Shown in pieces: positions 45,297-53,887 of a stretch of 64,000 bases of DNA (within the stretch, counting starts at the first letter, position 1; each line of letters opens with the position of its first letter). The notes beneath the pieces are model-generated. The model was not told where the DNA came from, searched no databases, and saw only the letters and a list, made by a program, of their open reading frames with translations. Source of the stretch: CBDFLD01 sp965249005 (GTDB lineage: Bacteria; Acidobacteriota; UBA6911). The position numbers and the translations under genes are program-made. The stretch is taken from NCBI GenBank assembly GCA_965249005.1, contig CBDFLD010000017.1, positions 310,001-374,000 on the forward strand. The letters run 5' to 3'.

Positions 45297-47426
45297 ATGA
45301 GCGAACTTGTATCTTTGAGCAAAGAGGGGCCAGTAGGCATCATTACAATCAATAATCCGCCAGTCAACGCACTCAGCCCGGGAGTGCCCGAAGGAATAGC
45401 GGCGGCTCTCGACGCCGCCGAACGGGACGACACGATCCAAGCGATTGTCCTGATTGGTGGAGGGCGAACCTTCATTGCCGGAGCCGACATTCGTGAGTTT
45501 GGCAAGATCACCTCTGGCGAGAAGGCTCGAGGTAGCCTCCTACCGGGCCTGTTGAAGCTGGAGGATTGCCCGAAGCCGACCGTGGCGGCAATCCATGGGA
45601 CGGCCCTTGGCGGAGGTTTGGAAATCGCAATGTCGTTGCACTATCGGGTCGCCTCACCATCCGCGAAGGTCGGCCAGCCGGAGGTGATGCTCGGAATCAT
45701 TCCGGGGGCTGCCGGCACGCAACGGTTGCCTCGGCTGGCTGGGATTCAGAAGGCCATCGAGATGTGCGCGCTGGGTGCTCCGATCGGAGCCAGTGAGGCG
45801 CTGGAACATGGGATCGTGGACCGCGTCATCGAAGGAGATCTGCAGGCCGGTGCCGTGGCGTTTGCAACAGAGATGATAGCGAAAACGCCGCCGAAGACGC
45901 GGGAGAGAACGGACAAGCTCGGTGACGCAGCGTCGAATGCCCCGTTGCTAGCGGGGGCGCGTGCACTCGCCGCGAAGAAGATGAGGAAGCAAACGGCACC
46001 TCTGGCGGCAATCGAGGCGGTCGAGGCTGCCACCACGCTTCCATTCGAACAAGGCTGCCAGAAGGAGGCGGAGCTCTTCCATGAGAGTCTCTTCTCGGAC
46101 CAGTCGCGAGCGCTGATTCATATCTTTTTTGGCGAGCGGGAAGTAGCCAAGGTTCCCGGAATCTCAAAGGACGTTGCAGTGACGGAGATCGGCCGTGCAG
46201 CTGTGGTGGGGGCGGGGACGATGGGGGGCGGCATTGCCATGGTCTATGCCAATGCAGGCATCCCCGTGTTTCTGAAAGAGGCGTCTCAAGAGATACTCGA
46301 TCGTGGTTTGGCCACGATACAGAAGAACTACGCTAGGTCCGTCAAGAGAGGCCGCTTCACACAGCAAGACATGGATGACCGACTGGCTCGAATCCAACCG
46401 ACCCTGAGCTACGAGGGGTTTCGGAATGTCGATATTGTCGTCGAGGCAGTGTTCGAGGGAATGGAACTCAAGAAAAAGGTGTTCGGCGAGCTCGATCAGG
46501 CCTGCCGGCCGGAAACAGTTCTTGCTTCGAATACGTCGACCCTCGATATCGACGAAATCGCTTCCGCGACCTCGCGCCCACAAATGGTCATCGGCCACCA
46601 TTTTTTTAGCCCCGCCAACGTGATGCGGCTTCTTGAAATCGTGCGGGGCAAGGATACGAGCAAGGAGGTCATTGCCACGTCGATGGCACTCTCCAGGAAG
46701 TTGAGAAAAGTCGGTGTCTTGGTGGGGAACTGCCGCGGGTTTGTCGGCAACCGCATGGTGGGCCCTTACGTCCGGGAAGCGCAGTTTCTGGTCGAAGAAG
46801 GCGCGAGTCCCGATGCAGTGGACGACACGCTCTATGACTTTGGCATGGCGATGGGTCCTCTATCGATGAGCGATCTTTCCGGTCTAGATGTCGGGTGGCG
46901 TATCGAAAAGGAATACGAGCATCTTCTCAAACCCGGGGAGCGACGGCCGTTAGTGGCGGGCCGACTGTACGAGATGGGGCGCTATGGCCAGAAGACGGGG
47001 GCGGGATGGTACCGGTATGGTGAAAACCGAGCCCGTATCCCCGACCCGGAAGTCGAAGCCCTCGTGAAAGAAGTTACATCCGAAGCCGGGATCGAACGCC
47101 GGGAAGTGACGGCAGAGGAGATCGTCGAGCGCACCATGTACGCGCTGATCAACGAGGGAGCCAAGATTCTCGACGAGGGGTTTGCGTTGAGGAGTGTCGA
47201 TATCGACACGATCTATGTCAATGGCTACGGCTACCCCGCGTGGCGCGGCGGGCCTATGTGGTATGCGGACACCGTCGGTTTGAAGAAAGTCTACGATCGA
47301 GTTCAGGATTTCGAGCGGCAACATGGAGAGCTCTGGAAGCCCGCCCCGCTGCTTGCCCGGTTGGCGGAAGAGGGCAAGAGTTTCGCCGCTTATGACAAGG
47401 AAGGATCGAAAGCCGCCTCCGCGTGA
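45297..47426 (+). CDS. FadB-type enoyl-CoA hydratase/3-hydroxyacyl-CoA dehydrogenase
   Basis: Bifunctional beta-oxidation enzyme of 709 residues, resembling peroxisomal MFE1 and FadB/FadJ. The N-terminal crotonase domain has GGGRTFIAGADIREF and HGTALGGGLEIAM (oxyanion hole) and a Glu-containing GQPEVMLGIIPGAAGTQRL. The dehydrogenase domain follows with VVGAGTMGGGIAMV near residue 300, SNTSTLDI and GHHFFSPANVM with its catalytic His. The ATG at 45297 has GGAAGG upstream; the frame remains open into the IS but those codons are not part of the gene. The IS has replaced the native upstream region. The thiolase gene follows after 24 bases. Confidence 0.93.
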   Translation: MSELVSLSKEGPVGIITINNPPVNALSPGVPEGIAAALDAAERDDTIQAIVLIGGGRTFIAGADIREFGKITSGEKARGSLLPGLLKLEDCPKPTVAAIHGTALGGGLEIAMSLHYRVASPSAKVGQPEVMLGIIPGAAGTQRLPRLAGIQKAIEMCALGAPIGASEALEHGIVDRVIEGDLQAGAVAFATEMIAKTPPKTRERTDKLGDAASNAPLLAGARALAAKKMRKQTAPLAAIEAVEAATTLPFEQGCQKEAELFHESLFSDQSRALIHIFFGEREVAKVPGISKDVAVTEIGRAAVVGAGTMGGGIAMVYANAGIPVFLKEASQEILDRGLATIQKNYARSVKRGRFTQQDMDDRLARIQPTLSYEGFRNVDIVVEAVFEGMELKKKVFGELDQACRPETVLASNTSTLDIDEIASATSRPQMVIGHHFFSPANVMRLLEIVRGKDTSKEVIATSMALSRKLRKVGVLVGNCRGFVGNRMVGPYVREAQFLVEEGASPDAVDDTLYDFGMAMGPLSMSDLSGLDVGWRIEKEYEHLLKPGERRPLVAGRLYEMGRYGQKTGAGWYRYGENRARIPDPEVEALVKEVTSEAGIERREVTAEEIVERTMYALINEGAKILDEGFALRSVDIDTIYVNGYGYPAWRGGPMWYADTVGLKKVYDRVQDFERQHGELWKPAPLLARLAEEGKSFAAYDKEGSKAASA

Positions 47427-47450
47427 TCGGAGGGCTGCGACGGCACGCCC

Positions 47451-48638
47451 ATGAGAGAAGCGGTAGTGGTAGCAAGCTCGCGAACACCGTTGGCAAAATC
47501 ATTTCGGGGTTCCTTCAATCTTACCAGACCCGATGATCTGGCCGGCCACGTGCTCAAGGACGTTGTTGCTAGGGTTGCTGCGCTCGATCCGGCCGAGATC
47601 GGCGATGTTGTTCTGGGCTGTGGCTTCCCTCAGGGGTCCCAGGGAATGAACGTTGCCCGGGTCGGCAGCATCGTAGCCGGGCTGCCGGTGACAACCGCGG
47701 CGACGACGGTGAACCGGTTTTGCTCTTCCGGTCTCCAGGCGATCGCAATGGCGGCGCATCAGATCATGATCGAGGGTGCGGAGGCGGCGATTGGCGGCGG
47801 CGTCGAGAGCATCACGATGACCAACAGAAACACGGACCCCAATCCGACCGTACAGGAGCACAAGCCGGGGATCTACATGGTCATGGGGGAGACCGCCGAA
47901 GTCGTGGCCAAACGGTACCAAGTGAGCCGCGACGCGCAGGACCAGTATGCGGTTCAGAGTCAAAAAAGAACGGCAAGGGCTCAACAAGAAGGTTTCTTCG
48001 ATGATGAATTGACACCGGTTCCAGTGACCCGAGCTATCATCGACAGGAAAACGGGAGAGGTGACTCGCAAGGAGGCACATGTTTGCGATCGCGACGAGTG
48101 CGGCCGTGCGGAGACCACGCTGGAAGGTCTATCGGGATTGAAGCCCTACTTCGATCCGGATAGCGGGCAAGGGAGCGTGACGGCGGGAAATTCGTCGCAA
48201 CTCTCCGACGGTGCGTCCGCGACACTGCTCATGTCTCGGCAACGAGCGGAGGCGCTTGGAGTAAAACCCAAACTGCTTTTCCGAGGCTTTGCGGTCGCGG
48301 GGTGCGAGCCGGATGAGATGGGCATTGGACCCGCCTTCGCCGTGCCCAAGTTGCTCGAAAAACATGGGCTGACGGTAGACGACATCGACCTCTGGGAGCT
48401 GAACGAAGCTTTTGCCGTACAAGTCCTCTATTGTCGCGACCGGCTCGGGATCGACCCCGACAAACTGAATGTAAACGGAGGCTCGATCGCGATCGGCCAT
48501 CCTTTTGGTATGACTGGCTCTCGCATGGTTGGAACCCTTGCCAATGAGATGATTCGGCGCAAGGCGCGATATGGCGTTGTCACCATGTGTGTCGGGGGCG
48601 GCCAAGGGGCGGCGGGTCTGTTCGAGGGGTATCTTTGA
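47451..48638 (+). CDS. thiolase (acetyl-CoA acyltransferase)
   Basis: Completes beta-oxidation by releasing acetyl-CoA. It is 395 residues long, with the nucleophile Cys91 in VNRFCSSGLQAIA, His in GGSIAIGHPFGMTGSR and the second Cys in TMCVGGGQGAAG. It follows the FadB-type gene with 24 bases between and is very probably co-transcribed. Substrate chain length cannot be assigned. Its stop overlaps the next start (TGATG). Confidence 0.94.
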   Translation: MREAVVVASSRTPLAKSFRGSFNLTRPDDLAGHVLKDVVARVAALDPAEIGDVVLGCGFPQGSQGMNVARVGSIVAGLPVTTAATTVNRFCSSGLQAIAMAAHQIMIEGAEAAIGGGVESITMTNRNTDPNPTVQEHKPGIYMVMGETAEVVAKRYQVSRDAQDQYAVQSQKRTARAQQEGFFDDELTPVPVTRAIIDRKTGEVTRKEAHVCDRDECGRAETTLEGLSGLKPYFDPDSGQGSVTAGNSSQLSDGASATLLMSRQRAEALGVKPKLLFRGFAVAGCEPDEMGIGPAFAVPKLLEKHGLTVDDIDLWELNEAFAVQVLYCRDRLGIDPDKLNVNGGSIAIGHPFGMTGSRMVGTLANEMIRRKARYGVVTMCVGGGQGAAGLFEGYL

Positions 48639-49378
48639 TGTTTGATGTTTCCACTGGGGCTGAGGGCCTCTCCACAATGTCCGTTCTGGGACTGGGTTTA
48701 ACCCTCGGGCTGAGGCACGCCCTGGATGCCGATCATCTGGCGGCCGTTTCCACCATGATCAGCGAGCGCAAGAGTGTCTTCAGCTCGATACTGGTCGGCG
48801 GCCTTTGGGGAATCGGCCACACTGCCGCACTCATGGTCGCCGGTGTGGCGGTCATCTTGTTCCGGGTGGAGATCAGCGAGCAAGTGGCGTCGAGCTTGGA
48901 GTTCGTGGTTGCCCTGATGCTCATTGGGCTCGGCCTCCGGGCGCTGTGGAAGCTCTACCGTGGAGGTTACGTCCATTTTCATGCTCACGAGCACGGAGAC
49001 ATCAGCCACGTTCATCCACACATCCATACGGATCAACCGGCTCCTGCGGCGAGCACACACCATGGTCTTGCCCCGAGCCTTCGGCCAGTTCTGGTCGGTA
49101 TGGTTCACGGCTTGGCCGGGACTGCGGCTCTGATGCTTTTGGTGCTCTCGACGATCTCGTCCGGGTTGGTGGCTATCTCGTACATTCTGATTTTCGGCAT
49201 CGGCTCCATCGGCGGGATGATGCTCATGAGCTCCGTGGTTGGACTACCGCTTCATCTGACCCAGATCCGATTCGCGAAAGCAAATCTCTGCATTCGTATC
49301 CTCGCAGGCGTTTTCTGTCTCGGCTTTGGCCTCCACATGGCCTACGAGATCGGTTTCGTGGACGGATTGCTTCGATGA
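48638..49378 (+). CDS. NiCoT-family nickel/cobalt transporter
   Basis: A 246-residue membrane protein with the signature RHALDADHLAAVSTM (residues 26-40) in the second helix region, which coordinates Ni2+ or Co2+ in HoxN/NixA-type permeases. A His-rich cytoplasmic loop (HFHAHEHGDISHVHPHIH) lies between two halves. The second half has HGLAGTAALMLLVLS and GSIGGMMLMS. It is shorter than classical NiCoT proteins and near UreH-like members. One base overlaps the thiolase stop, so it belongs to the same transcript though not to the same pathway. Metal specificity is unknown. Confidence 0.8.
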   Translation: MFDVSTGAEGLSTMSVLGLGLTLGLRHALDADHLAAVSTMISERKSVFSSILVGGLWGIGHTAALMVAGVAVILFRVEISEQVASSLEFVVALMLIGLGLRALWKLYRGGYVHFHAHEHGDISHVHPHIHTDQPAPAASTHHGLAPSLRPVLVGMVHGLAGTAALMLLVLSTISSGLVAISYILIFGIGSIGGMMLMSSVVGLPLHLTQIRFAKANLCIRILAGVFCLGFGLHMAYEIGFVDGLLR

Positions 49379-49408
49379 TGCCGCTGTGCGTCTGGCGCTT
49401 TCAGGGCG

Positions 49409-50206
49409 CTACGTGTTGGAGTCCCACTTTTCGAAGGCGCCCTTCGCTCGCGCATGCAGGCGGCGCATTCCCTTGAGCCACCGATCGTAGTCGCTGGCCT
49501 TGCGGCGAAAATACTCCTCGACTTCCGGATGGGGAAGGATCAGAAAACGTTCGGCCTCCAGGCCGTCGACGACGATGTCCGCGACTGCTTCCGGCTCGAG
49601 CGCCTCGTCCCGAAGGAAGCTTTGGCGCTTGCCGTCGGCTCCCAGTAGCATCCGTGTTTTGACTCCCTGCGGGCACAGGGCCGAGACTCGGATCCCGGAG
49701 TCGCCGTAGGTAATGGAAAGCCATTCGGCGAAAGAGAGAGCTGCATGCTTGGTCACGGAATAGGGCGCCGAACCAATCGTGGTCAAGAGGCCGGCGGCCG
49801 AAACGGTCTGTAGCAAATACCCGCTTCCGCGAGCCTGCATCTCCGGCAGGACCGCTCGAGCCGCGTAGACATGTGCCATGAAGTTGATCTGGTAGATCTT
49901 CTGCCAGACCTCGTCCCGCACCTCCGGTCCACCCAACAGTTCGATTCCTGCATTGGAGCAAAAAAGGTCGATGGGACCGTAGACTTCGCGGGTGCGCGCC
50001 ACAAGCTCCTGAACATCCCTATCCACGGCGACGTCCGCCGCATGTGCGATCCCGCCGATCTGCTCGGCGACCGCCGCGGCGGCATCCGTATCGATATCGG
50101 CGATCACGATGCCCCCGGGGCTCTCCTGTGCGAAGCGCCGGGCCATGGCAGCTCCGATGCCGTTAGCTCCACCGGTAATCACGATCACCTTGTCGCGCAG
50201 TTTCAT
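49409..50206 (-). CDS. short-chain dehydrogenase/reductase
   Basis: NAD(P)-dependent oxidoreductase, 265 residues. It has TGGANGIG at 11-18 for cofactor binding, the central CSNAG, catalytic Ser in VSAAGL and Tyr-xxx-Lys in APYSVTKHAAL, then SALCPQGVKTRM after the active site. ADIDTD after the second strand favours NAD. The last 40 residues (EVEEYFRRKASDYDRW) are a helical extension. It lies one base after the CobW-type gene on the same strand. The substrate is unknown. Confidence 0.88.
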   Translation of the reverse strand: MKLRDKVIVITGGANGIGAAMARRFAQESPGGIVIADIDTDAAAAVAEQIGGIAHAADVAVDRDVQELVARTREVYGPIDLFCSNAGIELLGGPEVRDEVWQKIYQINFMAHVYAARAVLPEMQARGSGYLLQTVSAAGLLTTIGSAPYSVTKHAALSFAEWLSITYGDSGIRVSALCPQGVKTRMLLGADGKRQSFLRDEALEPEAVADIVVDGLEAERFLILPHPEVEEYFRRKASDYDRWLKGMRRLHARAKGAFEKWDSNT

Positions 50207-51163
50207 TCAGCCCCCCTCCCCGGTTTGTTCTCTGTGGATTAGCTCGTTGCAGAGCTGTGACAGCTTTCCCTGGTCCAGCGACTGCCCGATGAAGACGATC
50301 CGGCTGGATTTCTCCGGGCCGGCCGCGCCGGCGAGTTCCGGTACGCCAGCATCGGCGTGCAGGTCGAACCGCCCCGCCACCCAATGGACCAGAGTCCGTG
50401 ACGATGAACCCGACAAGTGTACCAGACCTTTGAGCCGATAGACCTCGGGCGGAATCTCGTACAGGAAGTCCTCGAGTGCATCTGGATCTATCCGCTGATC
50501 CGTCTCAAACAGCCATGTCTCGAAGCCGGCGTGTTTGTGCGCGAAAGATCGAGCCTCCAATACCAGCTCAGAGAGAGGCTGCCCGAGGATGAGGCCCGGG
50601 TCCACTCTCCCCGACTCCGCCCTCAGCAGAGGGGCGAGCCGATTGTGCTTTCCGACGATAACGGCACAGGCCTCGCCGCCGTCCTCTACGAGGTCGAGCT
50701 TGTTGAGTACCAGAAGGTTGGCGCACTCCAATTGTTCACGGACCTCGACGTATTGATCGACGATCGCCGGCAGATTGGCGCAATCGACGACCGTGACAAT
50801 GGCGTCAACTCGGTAGGCATCGGAAAGACCCGGGCGCAGGAAGGTCCAGGCGACCGACAGCGGATCGGCGATTCCTGTGGTTTCGATCAGCAGCCGATCG
50901 AAGTCTCCAGCCGAGAGCAGTTCCCGCAACGTTCGTTCGAGATCTTCGTTCAGAGCGCAGCACAGGCATCCGTTGTCGAGCTCCGCGTAGCGCTGTCCGG
51001 GATTCTGCGTATCGACGGTGAGTCCATCGATCCCCGCTTCGCCGAATTCATTGAGAATCACGGCCGTCTTTGTTCCGTCGACCGAGCGCAACAAGTGGTT
51101 GAGCAAGGTGGTTTTTCCGCTTCCAAGAAAGCCAGTCAAGATTGTCACGGACGTTCGGCTCAA
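50207..51163 (-). CDS. CobW/ZNG1-family GTPase (COG0523)
   Basis: G3E-class GTPase that handles metal delivery, usually zinc. LTGFLGSGKTTLL is the P-loop, NEFGEAGID the switch region, and NGCLCCALNEDL holds the family's CxCC metal motif. VVDCANLP and LNKLDLV complete the GTP site. The C-terminal domain ends QTGEGG. A TTG at 51163, 8 bases after AGGAG, gives 318 residues, the normal length. The open frame further upstream reads unlike the family and overlaps the divergent gene's leader. The SDR follows immediately. No zinc-uptake regulator site was recognised. Confidence 0.88.
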   Translation of the reverse strand: MSRTSVTILTGFLGSGKTTLLNHLLRSVDGTKTAVILNEFGEAGIDGLTVDTQNPGQRYAELDNGCLCCALNEDLERTLRELLSAGDFDRLLIETTGIADPLSVAWTFLRPGLSDAYRVDAIVTVVDCANLPAIVDQYVEVREQLECANLLVLNKLDLVEDGGEACAVIVGKHNRLAPLLRAESGRVDPGLILGQPLSELVLEARSFAHKHAGFETWLFETDQRIDPDALEDFLYEIPPEVYRLKGLVHLSGSSSRTLVHWVAGRFDLHADAGVPELAGAAGPEKSSRIVFIGQSLDQGKLSQLCNELIHREQTGEGG

Positions 51164-51458
51164 AGGGTTTGCTCCTGAATCGGGCTCCTCGTTTATTGAA
51201 GATGCATGCTCCCAAACAAAAAAATCCCGAACAAAAAAAGGACGCAACCAGTATACATCTATGCATGGAGCAATGTGCGTAGGTCGCTCACGCCGCAAGC
51301 GGCACCGAGTGGAAGTGCCGAGAGATGCCCAACGATGCGAAATTACAGGTCACGCTGCCTTTGATTTCGAAAACGGGTTGTCCTATATTCCTTTGGATGA
51401 ACCGCTCATTGCCTCAAGCGAGCCCCTGGCTTTCCAGAGGGGAAATAAAGAGGAAATC

Positions 51459-53147
51459 TTGTCGCGTCTTGCCTTCTCCCGAATCTCTTCCTTGGCTGTC
51501 ACGCTGGTGACGTTGGTGGTGGTGACGGGCTGGGCACAGCTGCCGCCTGAATCCGTTGTGCTGGATAAGGTCAAGGTATCGCAGCGGCTGAAACCGGCCG
51601 ATTTGTGCCCGGTCTATCTGGTTCCCTCCGATCCCGCGCTGCCGACCTGGACACACGACGGAGTGACCTATCGGGGCAGCCAGACGGATGCGAAGCGGAA
51701 GTTTCTACAGGATCCGGCTCGGTACGCGCCGTCTGCAGAAAAGGAGCGCTTTATCCTCAATTTCATGGAGAGCCTGAGCACGATCTGGTGTCCCGTGACC
51801 GACGAGGTCACCCCGGGAGGGATGTTGCAGTGGGAGCACGGAGGCCTCACCTGGGAAAGCTGCTGTGTTTTCTGTGATGAGAATGCCGCGCAGCAAGACT
51901 TCGTGCAAGCCCGGATCCGGCTGCGCAAAAGGGCGGAGAAGAGTTTCGCGCTGATGGGTATCCGCTATACCGAGGGGGCCAATAGCCCAGTCGAAGGTGC
52001 CATTCGGGATCCGAGCCTGGTTGAGCAGGGCGCAGAGCTCATCGAGCCGGAATGGCTCGAGAAAGTACCTCTCGAGCCGACGTATGTCGGAGGAATCGGC
52101 GTCATCTTCGAGAACCGCTGCGTGCAGTGCCACCGTCCGGGTGGGGCGGCCCCGATGGGCTTTACGACTTACGGCGAAATCCACAAGTGGTCCAAGTCGA
52201 TCAAGACCGCCATCATCCAGCGTAGCATGCCGCCGTGGCCGGCCGATCCGGCCGTCGGATCGTTCGCCAACAGCCAGGCGCTGACTCCGAAGGAAATGGA
52301 CGTGCTGGTTCTATGGATGAACCAAGGCTTCCCCGAAGGCGAGGGCCAGTTCGAGCCGCAGCGCACCTGGACTGAAGAATGGAGCATCGGTGCCCCCGAT
52401 GCTGTTTTCGAGCTTCCCGAGCATTCGGTCGGAGAGGACGTCGAAGGTGAAATCGGGGAGTTCGCCGTGCAGACGAGTTTTACCGAAGACCGATGGATCG
52501 TTGCGTCCGAGGCCAAACCGGGAAACGACTTTCTCGTCGTTGCCATAGAAGGGGGTCCCCTTGGCTCGTATAGGCCTGGCAACACATTCCAGATCCACGC
52601 TCCCGAGAGCGGTCGGCTCCTGCCGGCAGGAGCACGTATTCGGGTAGGCTTGCACTATCTCAAGGAAAAGGGCTATCAGGACACCGACCAGAGCCGCCTT
52701 GGAGTTGTCTTCGCCAAAGACCCATCTTCGATCCGGAGAAACATCCAATCGAACCGCATGGCGGCAGCCGCCTTTACCATCCCGGCAGGCGACGCTCACT
52801 ATGAGGTTCGTGCCCGATTCGAGATGCCCTCCGACGGGCACCTGATTGCGCTGATGCCGGTGATGCTTCAAAGAGGAAAGGACGTCACCTACAAGGCTCG
52901 TTTCGAAAGCGGGACCGAAACCACACTACTTTCCATCCCTCGATGGGATCCCGAGCGGAAGTACCGGTATCAGCTCAGCGCCCCGCTCCTGGCTCCGAGG
53001 GGAACAGTGATAGAAGCCATTTCTCATTTTGACAACTCCGCCGAGAACGATCGAAACCCGGATGCCACGCTAGCCGTGAAATCAGGGCCATCGGGGGAGA
53101 TATTCGAGGGCTGGATCAGTTACAGCCTGGACGAGGTCCCAAGATAA
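51459..53147 (+). CDS. YHS/cytochrome c/monooxygenase-like exported protein
   Basis: A 562-residue exported protein. A signal peptide (residues 10-26) is followed by two YHS-like metal-binding segments (around CPVYLVPSDPALPTW at 50 and CPVTDEV...ESCCVFC at 111-139). A cytochrome c motif CVQCH is at 221-225 in HRPGGAAPMGFTTY. A C-terminal domain then resembles copper type II ascorbate-dependent monooxygenases. That domain normally carries His-x-His in MPHMHLRGK; here it reads MPVMLQRGK (466-474), so copper binding is doubtful. TTG at 51459 is chosen because AGAGGA lies just upstream; the frame is open further but without family similarity. Such fusions are frequent in Acidobacteriota. Confidence 0.75.
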   Translation: MSRLAFSRISSLAVTLVTLVVVTGWAQLPPESVVLDKVKVSQRLKPADLCPVYLVPSDPALPTWTHDGVTYRGSQTDAKRKFLQDPARYAPSAEKERFILNFMESLSTIWCPVTDEVTPGGMLQWEHGGLTWESCCVFCDENAAQQDFVQARIRLRKRAEKSFALMGIRYTEGANSPVEGAIRDPSLVEQGAELIEPEWLEKVPLEPTYVGGIGVIFENRCVQCHRPGGAAPMGFTTYGEIHKWSKSIKTAIIQRSMPPWPADPAVGSFANSQALTPKEMDVLVLWMNQGFPEGEGQFEPQRTWTEEWSIGAPDAVFELPEHSVGEDVEGEIGEFAVQTSFTEDRWIVASEAKPGNDFLVVAIEGGPLGSYRPGNTFQIHAPESGRLLPAGARIRVGLHYLKEKGYQDTDQSRLGVVFAKDPSSIRRNIQSNRMAAAAFTIPAGDAHYEVRARFEMPSDGHLIALMPVMLQRGKDVTYKARFESGTETTLLSIPRWDPERKYRYQLSAPLLAPRGTVIEAISHFDNSAENDRNPDATLAVKSGPSGEIFEGWISYSLDEVPR

Positions 53148-53148
53148 G

Positions 53149-53832
53149 ATGGATACGACGGATACGAGTTTCAAGCAGATCGATCTTCCCATTGGGGACT
53201 GCCTTCGGCGGGGCTGGGATCTGGCGATTGCCAATTTCGGGCCCTTGCTCGGGTACACGTGTATCGTAATGGCGATCCATATTTCACTCGGCTTGATTCC
53301 GCTGGCTGGCACTCTGGTGGGATGGGTGATTCAACCCTCGCTCTCGGCCGGCTTCTTCGTCTACATTCGGAAGAAGCACCGCGGTGAACAAGCCGAGTTC
53401 GGAAACTTTTTCGACGGCTTTCAATCCTTCGGTCAACTGTTTGTTCTGGGACTGGTGAGCGGTGCTCTGATTGGCATTGGCACGCTGCTCTGCATTCTTC
53501 CCGGCCTCTACCTTTTCATCGGATACATGTTCTCCCCGTTTCTCGTTGTTGCCCGCGGATTGGATTTCTGGTCCGCCATGGAGACCAGCCGGCGCGGGGT
53601 CACCGCCAACCTCGGTTCGGTCATTGTACTTTTCCTGGTCACTCTGGGGCTGAACCTAGGCGGGGCTTTGCTATGCGGCGTTGGGCTCTTTTTGACGATT
53701 CCGTGGACATTTTGCGCCGGTGTGGTTGCTTTTCACTTTTTCTTCGACGATGACGCGCAGGATCGCCCGTCGGCGGATGCCCGCGAGCTCCCGCCACCGC
53801 TACCTCCGCCTTCGGGGCCGGTCAAGATTTAG
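53149..53832 (+). CDS. integral membrane protein of unknown function
   Basis: A 227-residue protein with five or six hydrophobic segments (about 32-56, 59-78, 98-120, 121-140, 160-180, 183-205) and a Pro-rich cytosolic tail (ELPPPLPPPSGP). PGLYLFIGYMFSPFLVVARG and AMETSRRGVTANLGSVIVLF resemble DUF975-like, glycerophosphodiester-phosphodiesterase-type membrane domains with paired helices. It starts 1 base after the cytochrome-like gene and is probably co-transcribed. The function is not known to me. Confidence 0.7.
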   Translation: MDTTDTSFKQIDLPIGDCLRRGWDLAIANFGPLLGYTCIVMAIHISLGLIPLAGTLVGWVIQPSLSAGFFVYIRKKHRGEQAEFGNFFDGFQSFGQLFVLGLVSGALIGIGTLLCILPGLYLFIGYMFSPFLVVARGLDFWSAMETSRRGVTANLGSVIVLFLVTLGLNLGGALLCGVGLFLTIPWTFCAGVVAFHFFFDDDAQDRPSADARELPPPLPPPSGPVKI

Positions 53833-53887
53833 CTTGCTGCCTGAGGTGGGGGTGCTTCGGAGCTGATTGGCTGGCTGCCCGTCTGGA

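Noticed and set aside
48587..48637. Earlier start for the Ni/Co transporter
   Set aside because: It would overlap the conserved end of the thiolase; the ATG overlapping the thiolase stop fits better.
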